Shown here in pieces: positions 8,039-15,788 of a stretch of 37,773 nt of DNA. Numbering within the stretch: the first letter of the stretch is position 1; every line of letters begins with the position of its first letter. A program made the position numbers and the translations under genes. Under the pieces are notes generated by a model. The model was not told where the DNA came from and did not search any database. It saw nothing but the letters and a program-made list of their open reading frames with translations. The DNA is from Thermoplasmatales archaeon UBA509 (GTDB taxonomy: Archaea; Thermoplasmatota; Thermoplasmata; Thermoplasmatales; Thermoplasmataceae), in assembly GCA_002498845.1 (NCBI GenBank), contig DAJC01000030.1, forward strand, positions 1-37,773, written 5' to 3'.

Positions 8039-8686
8039 GTGCTTCTCATTATAACTCCCTCATTGAGTTCACCGGTACTTGATTTTGTGAGCATATTCGT
8101 GAGGCTGTTCGTGGTCATTGATCCCTTCGGATCACTTGTCCTCTTTGTGGCAATGACGGGCACAACTGATACGAAAACCAGGCGGACCATAACCAATGAT
8201 GCTGTGGTCTACGGCGGCCTAATCCTGCTCTTCTTCGCCATACTGGGATCATACATCCTGAGCTTCTTCGGCATATCCATTGAGGCCCTTGAGATAGCTG
8301 GCGGGCTCATACTGTTAATCATGGGTATTGAGATGGTGAGGGAGGGGGACAGGCCGAAATCAATGGGTGGAGGACAGGTCCAGGAGGATATAGGGATCGT
8401 TCCATTTGCCACTCCATTCATAGCCGGCCCCGGTGCCATATCACTGGTAATCATACTCATGAAGGGAGCAGTTTTCACCAATCCGCTGAATGACCTCTTC
8501 ACCATTGTGGCACTTGCACTGGTGATGCTCATAATTTACATATTCTTCACATTCTCGTCCAGGATAACCAGGGTCCTTGGTGACAAGGTTCTGAAAGCCC
8601 TGACAAGGATGTTTGGATTGCTGGTGGCGGGATTTGCCATACAGTACTTCATAAATGCCATAATAGCACTTGGCGTCATACACTGA
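8039..8686 (+). CDS. MarC family integral membrane protein
   Basis: A 215-residue polytopic membrane protein with six predicted helices. The family signature is clear: FVRLFVVIDPFGSLVLFVAMT near the N-terminus, FAILGSYILSFFGISIEALEIAGGLILLIMGIEMV (~60-96) and VPFATPFIAGPGAISLVIIL (~121-140), which together make the two-fold repeat of the family. MarC proteins are membrane transporters or channels of unknown substrate; the old link to multiple antibiotic resistance was not upheld. The GTG start at 8039 is the only plausible one before the first helix; no strong TATA element sits ~25 bases upstream. Its end is convergent with the TauE/SafE gene across a hairpin. Confidence 0.88.
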   Translation: MLLIITPSLSSPVLDFVSIFVRLFVVIDPFGSLVLFVAMTGTTDTKTRRTITNDAVVYGGLILLFFAILGSYILSFFGISIEALEIAGGLILLIMGIEMVREGDRPKSMGGGQVQEDIGIVPFATPFIAGPGAISLVIILMKGAVFTNPLNDLFTIVALALVMLIIYIFFTFSSRITRVLGDKVLKALTRMFGLLVAGFAIQYFINAIIALGVIH

Positions 8687-8700
8687 TATAGGTTGGGAAC

Positions 8701-8719
8701 CGGCAATCTCAGATTGCCG
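8701..8719. terminator. Bidirectional hairpin between marC and tauE-like genes
   Basis: A near-perfect inverted repeat, cggcaatct with agattgccg around a single central base (8-bp stem with a 3-base loop), lies 14 bases after the marC stop and contains the last codons and stop of the opposing gene. The position between two convergent genes suggests shared termination or transcript stabilisation. Confidence 0.5.
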
Positions 8720-9497
8720 AGAGGTTCTGTATAGCCATGTATATGCCAACCACCACAATTATCACTGCGAATATTTTCCTCAGGAGGGTCTTGTTCATTC
8801 CTGATGATATCCTTGCTCCTGCCATGCCTCCGAATATGCCTCCCACCACATACAGAACTGCGATGGGTATGATTATCTGGCCTGCTATGCCGTACCTTAT
8901 GGCAGTGACCATCCCGAATGTGCCAACAGCCAGAAGGGATGTGCCAACAGCACGGTTCATGTTAAGGTTGGAGGAATAGAGTATTGATGGTACGATAAGG
9001 AAACCGCCTCCTATACCGAAAAACCCTGATGCAAAGCCTGCCAGAACGCCGAAAGAACTCACCTTTGCATCGCTGCTTTTCTCCACCTTGGTCTGGCCGG
9101 AAACGTCCTCATTCGCCTTCCTGCACTTTGTCAGGAATATGTACAGGCCTATTCCCATCATCATGAACGAGAACAGGAACAGCAGAAGGTCACCTTTGGT
9201 CAGCAGGCCCAGAGTGGTGCCTATGAGTACGCCGATGACACCCATAACTGAGAAGACCAGCCCCACCCTTAGGTTTATGTTGTGCCTTCTCCAGTGGCTT
9301 ATGGAATTGATATATGAATTTATTCCAACAGCAAGGGCGGTTGTGCCTATGACCACATGGGGATCATTAATGCCCACAAAATAGAGGAGCAGCGGTATTG
9401 CCAGGATTGATCCTCCACCACCGATGAGCCCGAGCGAAAAGCCCACAAGCACTCCGGAAATCACGGAATACAGATATTGAATAAGTGTGATTATCAT
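8709..9497 (-). CDS. TauE/SafE family anion (sulfite/sulfonate) transporter
   Basis: A 262-residue membrane protein with about eight helices in two repeats. Both repeats carry the family glycine motif: GFSLGLIGGGGSILAIPLL (~19-37) and GFASGFFGIGGGFLIVPSILY (~154-174), each followed by an A/G-T-(T/S)-L-(L/A)-A-V-G segment. The family moves sulfite, sulfonates or related anions; the substrate here is not shown by sequence. The neighbouring sulfoquinovose synthase uses sulfite, which makes a sulfur anion plausible (inference). Unlike most genes here it has a strong Shine-Dalgarno: cctcc at 9504-9508 reads GGAGG on the coding strand, 6 bases before the ATG, so it is translated from a leadered mRNA. 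Confidence 0.87.
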   Translation of the reverse strand: MIITLIQYLYSVISGVLVGFSLGLIGGGGSILAIPLLLYFVGINDPHVVIGTTALAVGINSYINSISHWRRHNINLRVGLVFSVMGVIGVLIGTTLGLLTKGDLLLFLFSFMMMGIGLYIFLTKCRKANEDVSGQTKVEKSSDAKVSSFGVLAGFASGFFGIGGGFLIVPSILYSSNLNMNRAVGTSLLAVGTFGMVTAIRYGIAGQIIIPIAVLYVVGGIFGGMAGARISSGMNKTLLRKIFAVIIVVVGIYMAIQNLSAI

Positions 9498-9612
9498 GCT
9501 GAACCTCCGGACTGCAATTTACTGAAAAGTTTGCCCGGCGAGCTCTGGTTGCATGGAGATTCATTATCATGATTTTCCATAATATTTCATCTATATGAAA
9601 ATTACTCACCTG

Positions 9613-9622
9613 TATTTAAATA
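9613..9622 (-). promoter_or_regulatory. Candidate TATA box upstream of the tauE-like gene
   Basis: The palindrome tatttaaata is the best TATA-like element in the 237-base gap. It would start minus-strand transcription near 9590 and give a ~95-nt leader to the SD-led gene at 9497. The rest of the gap holds T-rich sequence (gggaaaaaatt at 9680-9690 on the plus strand) that may terminate the beta-CASP gene transcript. Confidence 0.35.
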
Positions 9623-9734
9623 TGTTCCCTGATAAAACTGCTGATATAAACTGGGAAAAATCAGTGCAATAAAGATGCTGGGAAAAAATTGAGGCGGGCA
9701 CCAGCCAGTGGAATGTGGCCGGATGATGCTGCCT

Positions 9735-10961
9735 TCATTCGATGGTGAATTCCTTCCCGTTGAAGGGGAGGATCACTTCAAATTCAGAGAGATCGTCCAG
9801 AAGCTTCTCCCTGCTTTCCCCATGGCAGAGGATTATCTTTTCAGGGCTCACTGCCTTGGCAAATGAGATAAGATCATCATGGCCGGCGTGGGCGGAGAGA
9901 TCGAAGAATTCCACCTGCATGCTTGGCCTCAGTGGAACGCCCGCAATGTTTATTGTACCTGTCTCAACAAGGCTCCTTCCGTTTGTGCCTTCCACCTGGT
10001 ATCCCGTCAGGAATATTGCACTCTTGTCATCATCGGCAAGCTTCTGGATATAGCCAAGGACGGGACCGCCATCCAGCATCCCTGAGGTTGTTATGATGAT
10101 GTCGTTATCCAGGGCTGCTTCCCTCATCCTCCTGCCTCTCACCTGGCGCACACGGCCAACCTTGCGCCTGAACTCTCCCCTTGATCTCAGGTATCCGGGG
10201 GTGTTGAGGTATATTCCTGTTATGAGGTTGCCCATGCCGTCAACTGCTATCCTGTATCCAAGGTCTGCAAGAATCATGATGAGTTCCTGCGTCCTTCCCA
10301 GCGCGAAGGACGGAAGTATGACCTTGCCGCCGTTATCCACAACTTCCTTTATCCTGGACTTGAGCCTTGCTATGACCTGCTGCCTGTCTTCGTGGTTTTT
10401 CCCAGCATACGTGCTCTCCATCACAAGTATGTCAGCCTTCACAGGCTTCCCGCCTACCAGGAGGTTTGAATCCCTTGTATAGAGATCCCCAGTAACAAGG
10501 ATCTTCTTGCTGTTCTCGAAAAGCCACATGGAAGACCCCGGTATGTGGCCGGCCGAGTATGGTGTAGCATAGTACTTCCCCACCTGGACCGTATCTTCAT
10601 AGTGCACTGCGGTCAGCGATTCAAACATGGTATCAATATCGGTAACGTCGAACCTCTTGGGGTAGCCCTCCAGATCCATTATCTTGATGGAATCGTTCAG
10701 CAGCGGCTCCATGCTGTTTGCCGTCATGGTGGTTGTGTACAGGCTTGCCCTGTCTCCGTGATAACACACGGGCAGAGCGCCTATGTGATCCAGGTGCGCA
10801 TGTGTTATGAATATGCCGTCTACGGGTTCGTAGGGCATTGGATACTGCGGAGGCTTCTCTGGAACCACTCCGTAATCCACCATGAACCTGGTGCTATCAT
10901 CCTGGAACTTTATTGCCAGCCTGCCAACTTCTTCTGCTCCTCCTAAAAACTTTACTTTCAT
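9735..10961 (-). CDS. Beta-CASP metallo-beta-lactamase ribonuclease (aCPSF2-like)
   Basis: Predicted RNA-processing nuclease of the CPSF73/RNase J superfamily. Motif 2 HAHLDH, a histidine in AGHIPGS, an aspartate in VTGDLY, then the beta-CASP cassette with SFALGRTQE, motif B region GMLDGG and motif C SAHAGHDD, ending with the zinc-binding LCHGES. There are no N-terminal KH domains, so it is of the short archaeal type; the FLGGAEEVGR start favours aCPSF2 over archaeal RNase J (inference). I choose ATG 10961 (408 aa) because gtgagg lies about 9 bases upstream and MKVKFLGG begins the conserved fold; ATG 10985 is an alternative that overlaps the previous gene by 14 bases. It is co-transcribed with the phosphorylase gene. 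Confidence 0.92.
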   Translation of the reverse strand: MKVKFLGGAEEVGRLAIKFQDDSTRFMVDYGVVPEKPPQYPMPYEPVDGIFITHAHLDHIGALPVCYHGDRASLYTTTMTANSMEPLLNDSIKIMDLEGYPKRFDVTDIDTMFESLTAVHYEDTVQVGKYYATPYSAGHIPGSSMWLFENSKKILVTGDLYTRDSNLLVGGKPVKADILVMESTYAGKNHEDRQQVIARLKSRIKEVVDNGGKVILPSFALGRTQELIMILADLGYRIAVDGMGNLITGIYLNTPGYLRSRGEFRRKVGRVRQVRGRRMREAALDNDIIITTSGMLDGGPVLGYIQKLADDDKSAIFLTGYQVEGTNGRSLVETGTINIAGVPLRPSMQVEFFDLSAHAGHDDLISFAKAVSPEKIILCHGESREKLLDDLSEFEVILPFNGKEFTIE

Positions 10962-10971
10962 TCTGGTTTCC

Positions 10972-11745
10972 TCACGCTTTTGCATCTTTAAGGCGATCTT
11001 TACAGTGACAATGCCTTTCGGAATTTATTATGGGTAATGATTCCCTGATTATTCTGGTGACCTTATCCTCGTTTTCCTTCATGATCCTGAAGACCTCTGC
11101 TGCCTCAACCGGTGTTTCCGACCAGACATCATAGTCAGTGACAGTTGCCAGGACGGAATAACACATTGACATTTCATCAACCAGGTTGACTTCGGGAACA
11201 AGAGTCATTCCGATTATATCTGAAAACTGCCTGAACATCCTGGATTCAGACCTTGTGGAAAATCTCGGCCCTTCAATGGTCACATATGAACCACCCATAT
11301 GGGAATTCCCATCTATCTTCTTCGAAACCTTGAAAATCTCCCTGTTCATTTCCGGGCAGAATGGGTCTGCCATGGATATGTGGTATACCTCAGGGCCGTC
11401 GTAGAACGTAAGTTCCCTCCTCCTGGTGAAATCAATGAACTGATCCGGAATAACCACATGGCCCGGAGCGAGTTCCTCCTTGAGGGAGCCCACCGCATTA
11501 ACGCCTATGATCCTCTTCACGCCAAGGCTGTTGAGTGCCCATATATTGGCCCTGTAATTCACCTTGTGCGGCGGGATTGTGTGTTTTTTGCCGTGGCGTG
11601 GGATAAAGGCAACTTCCACGCCATTGATCTTTCCTACCTCAATTGGGGCTGAGGGTTTGCCGTATGGAGTCTCTATATCAAAAGATTTTGGATTTTCAAT
11701 GAGATTGTAGAGTCCACTTCCTCCAATAATTCCTATGTAAACCAT
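10972..11745 (-). CDS. mtnP: S-methyl-5'-thioadenosine phosphorylase
   Basis: Splits methylthioadenosine, the by-product of polyamine synthesis and other SAM chemistry, into adenine and methylthioribose 1-phosphate. Family motifs: [11 protein letters not shown] at the N-terminus, [26 protein letters not shown]-like [31 protein letters not shown] and the base-binding TDYDVW (~216-221). The C-terminus carries a C-x-C (HCHCKD) like the stabilising CXC described in Sulfolobus MTAP II. Length is normal at 257 residues. A TATA-like catttaatag lies ~35 bases upstream, implying a short leader. Downstream, the nuclease gene follows with 10 bases of spacing. Confidence 0.93.
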   Translation of the reverse strand: MVYIGIIGGSGLYNLIENPKSFDIETPYGKPSAPIEVGKINGVEVAFIPRHGKKHTIPPHKVNYRANIWALNSLGVKRIIGVNAVGSLKEELAPGHVVIPDQFIDFTRRRELTFYDGPEVYHISMADPFCPEMNREIFKVSKKIDGNSHMGGSYVTIEGPRFSTRSESRMFRQFSDIIGMTLVPEVNLVDEMSMCYSVLATVTDYDVWSETPVEAAEVFRIMKENEDKVTRIIRESLPIINSERHCHCKDRLKDAKA

Positions 11746-11848
11746 GCTATCACTGTGTCAAGTACCTTTTTCACGCTATTAAATGATAATATTTAACTTA
11801 TGCGAGCAACCTTCTCGCCCTCGAAAACAATTACGGGCAGGAGAGCAA

Positions 11849-11998
11849 TCAGGATTTTTCGATCTTTTTCTTCAGGTCGGCGATCTCTGCCTGAAGCTCC
11901 TTGTTCATGGGATTGTGTTTTGCCCTCGCCTCAAGCTCTTCAAGCTTCATCTCAAGACTCTTCTTCTTCCTGGTCAAATCTCTTTTGCTTAGCCCCAT
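11849..11998 (-). CDS. Small charged coiled-coil protein, 49 aa
   Basis: A short reading frame from ATG 11998 to TGA 11849. The product begins MGLSKRDLTRKKKSLEMK and is almost wholly a charged helix with Leu/Met/Ala at heptad-like spacing, broken once by HNPMN (~residues 28-32), then ending ELQAEIADLKKKIEKS. This suggests a helical hairpin or coiled coil. Lys/Arg and Glu dominate. A TATA-like catttaagtag at about 12023-12033 lies ~29 bases upstream, and gaaggg precedes the ATG, so it has its own promoter. It lies between the phosphorylase gene and a divergent membrane protein. I do not know its function; an RNA- or ribosome-binding role would be a guess. Confidence 0.7.
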   Translation of the reverse strand: MGLSKRDLTRKKKSLEMKLEELEARAKHNPMNKELQAEIADLKKKIEKS

Positions 11999-12154
11999 CT
12001 TCCCTTCTTGTTATGCCATCCCTACTTAAATGCTTTCCCTGAACCTGCCAGAATAATTTCAGTGGTTCAATGTGGCAGGAGTTGTGCAGGTTTCCCCGGG
12101 ATTTCCGCCGACATGTGGAAAATTATTCATATTCCCAGCCAATCCCAAGATGAG

Positions 12155-12838
12155 ATGTTTCTTGAACCTGCCATACTGCTTGCTGCCCTGGGAATAACGC
12201 TTCTTGAGATGTCAGAAGCTTCGGCTGTGGCTCTTGCACTGCATGGAGATTCGAGATCAAACATTCCTTTCTTTGCAGTTGCCCTTGGTGTCATTGTAAT
12301 CCTTATTCCCACTGCAGTTGCAGGAAATTTCATTGCCCTGTTCCCGCTTTTCTACGTCAGGATCGCATCTGCAACTCTCCTGCTATATTTCGGCCAGAGG
12401 CTCATGAAAAGCGCAAAGCGATCCATGAAGTTCCAGCGCATCGGCTTTCCACCCGGAGGACACGGTGACACAGGTAGGAGCGTTGCAAGCACAGCGTTCT
12501 CCGTGGGAGTTGTGGAGGCGTTTGAGGCTGCCATTGTCCTTGTAGCTCTGTTCCCTGAGAATTATGATTCAACCCTTATTGGGCTCGTAATAGGCATCGT
12601 GGCAGTAGTTGCAGCAGCATACATACTGAGGAGCCAGATAAGAAAGGTCAAGCAGGCTAACATGAAGGTGGCTGTTTCTGCCCTGCTGCTATCATTCTCA
12701 CTGTTCTGGTATATTGAATCGGTGAGGGTCATAAGTGATCTGCTCCTCCTGCCTTTCTTTGCGGGCTTCTTCCTGCTTGTGTACTACTATTCCACAAGAA
12801 ACCTGCCTCCTGCAACCACCACCAGATCTTCAAATTGA
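12155..12838 (+). CDS. Multipass membrane protein with two E-x-x-E motifs
   Basis: A 227-residue protein with six or seven hydrophobic helices in an apparent two-fold repeat. The first helix holds LLEMSEASAVALAL and the fourth VVEAFEAAIVLVAL; both have E-x-x-E inside the membrane followed by a small, alanine-rich stretch. Similar paired acidic motifs occur in GDT1/TMEM165 cation transporters and in FTR1 iron permeases (R-E-x-x-E), so a metal-ion transporter is a reasonable guess, close to the COG4280-type proteins. Start at ATG 12155: a TATA-like attattcatatt lies ~27 bases upstream. The frame is open back to 12008, but those residues are soluble and Cys/Pro-rich and lie under the promoter. 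Substrate unknown. Confidence 0.75.
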   Translation: MFLEPAILLAALGITLLEMSEASAVALALHGDSRSNIPFFAVALGVIVILIPTAVAGNFIALFPLFYVRIASATLLLYFGQRLMKSAKRSMKFQRIGFPPGGHGDTGRSVASTAFSVGVVEAFEAAIVLVALFPENYDSTLIGLVIGIVAVVAAAYILRSQIRKVKQANMKVAVSALLLSFSLFWYIESVRVISDLLLLPFFAGFFLLVYYYSTRNLPPATTTRSSN

Positions 12839-12853
12839 TGGGTGGCCTGTTTC

Positions 12854-14650
12854 TTATTTTCTTGCTGGCGTGAAATATATCTTCTTTCCTTGCTTGATGT
12901 AGTTGTAGAGGGCAGCGCCTGTATCGCTGGCTATCTTTATCCTGACAATTCCCTTATTGGAACTTTTCGCCTGGAGTACAAGTATGTTGTCAACATAGAA
13001 CCTTACATCCATGTTAGGCTCGCCCACGGTCAGGTAGATTATCTTGTTCTTGATTTCAGTGTAAGCTTCCTGCCTCTGCTCCTCCTGAGACTCCTCAAGC
13101 GGTTCAACCTCTATTCTCACACCGAGGCGCTTCTCCAGTTCTGAGATTGTTGCGCCCTTCTTGCCTATGAGCCGCGAAATGATTGCTTCATCCACCTGCA
13201 CAAGGACCCTGTTCTCCCCCACCATCTTAACAACAACTCGTCCCGAGCCTGTTATGCGCCTTATCTCCTGGACTATGCGATCCTCTGCAAGCTTGAAGAA
13301 AGAACCTCTTTCCTGGCCCTTCTGGACTGGCACCACCACGATCTGCTCCCCGAATGTGTAAATCTCGAAGACAGTGGTTTGACTGAAGAAATCCCTGACC
13401 TCTATTACAGGACGCGCCAGGTCCTCCTCCTGCATCCCGCTTGGAACCTTGACCGAGTACTGCGTCACCAGGACTGATGCAACGGCTCCCCTTTCAATGA
13501 ATATAATTGTGTCCACAACCTGTGGAATCATCCCAAGCTCTATCCTTCCGATGAATCTCTGGATTGCATCTATTCCACGTGTGGCATGGACGACGCCAAT
13601 CATGCCCACGCCTGCCAGCCTGAGATCAGAGTACACATGAAAATCGTTTGTCACTCTCATCTCGTCGAAAACCGTATAATCCTCTCTCACAAGAAGGAGA
13701 ATGTCCCCGGTCTTTTCCATGGATCCTTCAAGCCCAGTGTACTGAGTGATTTCCTTTGAAACCTGGAGGTCCCTCGGCCTCTCCATTGTCTTCACGACTT
13801 TACCAAGTGAACTGAGGTATTCCGCAAGCGCCTGGACAAATGTGCTCTTGCCCGCCCCCGGACCACCGGCGACAAGAACTCCGTTTGCCTGGTTTTTCAG
13901 CCTTTCCAGGAGTTCTGGCCTTAATTTGTAGTCCTCAATGGAGAGCTTCACAATGGGTCTCACAGCAGTTATCTCAAGATCATCAGAAAAAGGAGGCCTG
14001 GTTATGACAATACGTATGTTGTGTAGCTGGATGACGGTTGCTCCACGGGCATCCATCTCAATGAATGAATCATCCTCGTTCCTGCCTCTCTTCACGATAT
14101 GGTTGGCTATTTCCTCAAGATCTCCCCTTGTTATTTTGTAGTGGAGCTTCTCATACTTGATTTCACCGGGAGGACCCCTCTTGAGAACAGGTTCCATTTC
14201 AGCCTTAAGGTGCACTGAACTTGTTACTTCGTCAAAGAATTCCTCGATATTTTTTGGTTCCCTTGTATCCGGCGCAATATATTCAACCTTGATGCCCTTT
14301 ATGAGCGCAATGTCCCTCTGTATCTGGTCTCCGGTAACAAGGGTCGCATCATTCTCGAATGCCACCATCCTGATGATCTCATCAATCTCACCGCTCTTGG
14401 CGCGCTTAATCTGCCAGTCTGCCGGCCTGCGGCCCTGAATTTCCACATAAATTATGCCGTCATCGGCCATTTTCCTGATTTTTTTCAGCTCTTCCAGGGC
14501 CGCGAAACCTATTGACTTTCCTTCATTTGCCTGATGCTCCACCTCCGACATCATGGCTTCCGACAGGATCACCCGGCATTCCGACTGCCGGGAAAGAAAT
14601 GAAGTAAATCGACCATCAATAATCACTGAAGTATCTGGAACGTAATCCAC
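12854..14650 (-). CDS. PIN-domain, PilT-like ATPase and KH fusion protein
   Basis: A 598-residue archaeal protein of the COG1855 type. Domains in order: PIN nuclease fold (~1-125; acidic residues in [17 protein letters not shown] and TGDQIQ), a linker, a PilT/VirB11-like ATPase with Walker [10 protein letters not shown] (~262-270), Walker B-like YTVFDEM (~325-331) and [14 protein letters not shown] (~353-366), and a C-terminal KH domain with the GxxG loop IGKKGATI (~495-502). The role is unknown; a nucleic-acid-remodelling nuclease is likely from the parts. GTG 14650 is the start: it lies 25 bases from a palindromic TATA box shared with the divergent gene at 14700. Length and motifs are intact. 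Confidence 0.92.
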   Translation of the reverse strand: MDYVPDTSVIIDGRFTSFLSRQSECRVILSEAMMSEVEHQANEGKSIGFAALEELKKIRKMADDGIIYVEIQGRRPADWQIKRAKSGEIDEIIRMVAFENDATLVTGDQIQRDIALIKGIKVEYIAPDTREPKNIEEFFDEVTSSVHLKAEMEPVLKRGPPGEIKYEKLHYKITRGDLEEIANHIVKRGRNEDDSFIEMDARGATVIQLHNIRIVITRPPFSDDLEITAVRPIVKLSIEDYKLRPELLERLKNQANGVLVAGGPGAGKSTFVQALAEYLSSLGKVVKTMERPRDLQVSKEITQYTGLEGSMEKTGDILLLVREDYTVFDEMRVTNDFHVYSDLRLAGVGMIGVVHATRGIDAIQRFIGRIELGMIPQVVDTIIFIERGAVASVLVTQYSVKVPSGMQEEDLARPVIEVRDFFSQTTVFEIYTFGEQIVVVPVQKGQERGSFFKLAEDRIVQEIRRITGSGRVVVKMVGENRVLVQVDEAIISRLIGKKGATISELEKRLGVRIEVEPLEESQEEQRQEAYTEIKNKIIYLTVGEPNMDVRFYVDNILVLQAKSSNKGIVRIKIASDTGAALYNYIKQGKKIYFTPARK

Positions 14651-14669
14651 GGGTTAGATAGTATTCATA

Positions 14670-14679
14670 ATTATATAAT
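14670..14679. promoter_or_regulatory. Shared palindromic TATA box for two divergent leaderless genes
   Basis: The perfect palindrome attatataat is centred at 14674.5, that is 24.5 bases from the GTG start on the minus strand (14650) and 25.5 bases from the ATG start on the plus strand (14700). No other TATA-like element occurs in the 49-base gap. The symmetry implies that one TBP site serves both genes; BRE bases on either side would set the balance. Confidence 0.7.
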
Positions 14680-14699
14680 CAGATCGAATAGGGCTGGCA

Positions 14700-15419
14700 A
14701 TGGATTCCATCCCATGCGAAGATGTTTTTGCCGGGAAGCTTGCAGAAATTATTCGAAAAACATTTCCTGGCATGATTCCACCTGATTCAGCCCTTGGTTT
14801 TTCCGGTGGCATAGACAGTTCACTCATAAATTTCATCGCTGGAAACAGTCTTCACCCTTACAATGTAAGCGTTCCTGGATCCAGGGACCTCTCCAACGCA
14901 ACCATGGTGTCTGAACGCCTGGGATTCAAGTTCACGCACATCGACCCCACTGGGCTGGACATTAAAAAGTACAGGGAAATGGTACGTGATGCGGATCCCG
15001 AAATCTCAGAATCAGATATGGGATATGAGGTTGTTCTTGCCATCCTTCTGGACAGCATAGAAGAAGAATACCTTGTCACCGGACAGGGATCCGACGAACT
15101 GTTCTATGGGTACAGGCGATTCATTGATAATCCTGATCTCACTAACGAGGGGCACTTGAAGAAGCTATACAGTTCAACTCTCCCAAGGGAAGAAAGACTG
15201 GCCAGCGCAATGGGAAAGAAGCTTGTTACACCTTACCTGAGACCTGAAATCCTCAAGGTTATGGAAGGAGCTCAGAGAGAACAGAACATCAAGGGAAATA
15301 GGAATAAACTCATGCTCAGGCAGGCTGCTGTCTGTCTTGGCTATCCGGTCGATCTGGCAATGATTCCAAAGAAGGCTGCTCAGTACGGGTCTGGAATTCA
15401 GAAGCTCATCAGGCGATGA
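14700..15419 (+). CDS. Stand-alone asparagine synthase-like PP-loop protein
   Basis: A 239-residue protein with only the C-terminal, ATP-pyrophosphatase half of asparagine synthetase B. The PP-loop is FSGGIDSS at ~34-41; YLVTGQGSDELFYGYRRF (~122-139) is the synthetase motif that binds ATP and aspartate, and KLVTPYLRPEILKV and PKKAAQYGSG near the C-terminus are also typical. The N-terminal glutaminase domain and its catalytic Cys are absent, so ammonia or another amide donor would be needed. It may amidate or adenylate a substrate other than aspartate (inference). It shares a palindromic TATA box with the divergent PIN-ATPase gene and is probably leaderless. A T-rich tract follows the stop. 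Confidence 0.88.
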   Translation: MDSIPCEDVFAGKLAEIIRKTFPGMIPPDSALGFSGGIDSSLINFIAGNSLHPYNVSVPGSRDLSNATMVSERLGFKFTHIDPTGLDIKKYREMVRDADPEISESDMGYEVVLAILLDSIEEEYLVTGQGSDELFYGYRRFIDNPDLTNEGHLKKLYSSTLPREERLASAMGKKLVTPYLRPEILKVMEGAQREQNIKGNRNKLMLRQAAVCLGYPVDLAMIPKKAAQYGSGIQKLIRR

Positions 15420-15698
15420 ACTTTGGAAATTTTTTGGTTTTTGAAGTCTGTAGAATATGGTGTCTTAGCTAACTTCTCGGGAGCCTAATATAAGTTCCCC
15501 TTGGAAACAGAGAAAATCTCATTACCTGATAAATGCTGAATCTTCCAAAGAGATATTGTATTACATTGCCGTAAATTCTCACGATTTTACTGAATGAATT
15601 ATTGTGGTAACCCTAGTATGCCATGTGACAGCAAAGGACTATTTCTGTAAATAAAGCATATTCTCCTCTGTATGAATTTTTAGATAATCATTACTATA
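15420..15698. other. AT-rich spacer without a recognisable gene
   Basis: This 279-base stretch between the synthase-like gene and the insertion sequence is richer in A and T than its surroundings. A T-rich tract (attttttggttttt, ~15427-15440) probably ends the upstream transcript. I see no reading frame with a family motif, no tRNA and no strong hairpin. It may be worn-out sequence around an insertion hot spot. Confidence 0.5.
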
Positions 15699-15761
15699 GG
15701 ATGCCCGAGGTTCCATACAACGTTCGACAATCGTCCGGCCTTATTGATCCAATAATATTGA

Positions 15762-15788
15762 TGGGATATGGAAGCGAACCATATCCCA
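15762..15788 (+). promoter_or_regulatory. Hairpin enclosing the transposase start codon
   Basis: tgggatatgg (15762-15771) and ccatatccca (15779-15788) form a perfect 10-bp stem with a 7-base loop. The presumed start ATG at 15768 is inside the stem. An mRNA starting upstream of the element would fold the start codon away, while one starting within the hairpin would not. This kind of protection from outside transcription is known for some bacterial insertion sequences such as IS10 and IS200; here it is inferred from sequence alone. Confidence 0.6.

Noticed and set aside
12008..12154. Longer start for the E-x-x-E membrane protein
   Set aside because: The added residues are soluble and Cys/Pro-rich, and a TATA-like element 27 bases before 12155 lies within them; the region also holds the promoter of the divergent small gene.
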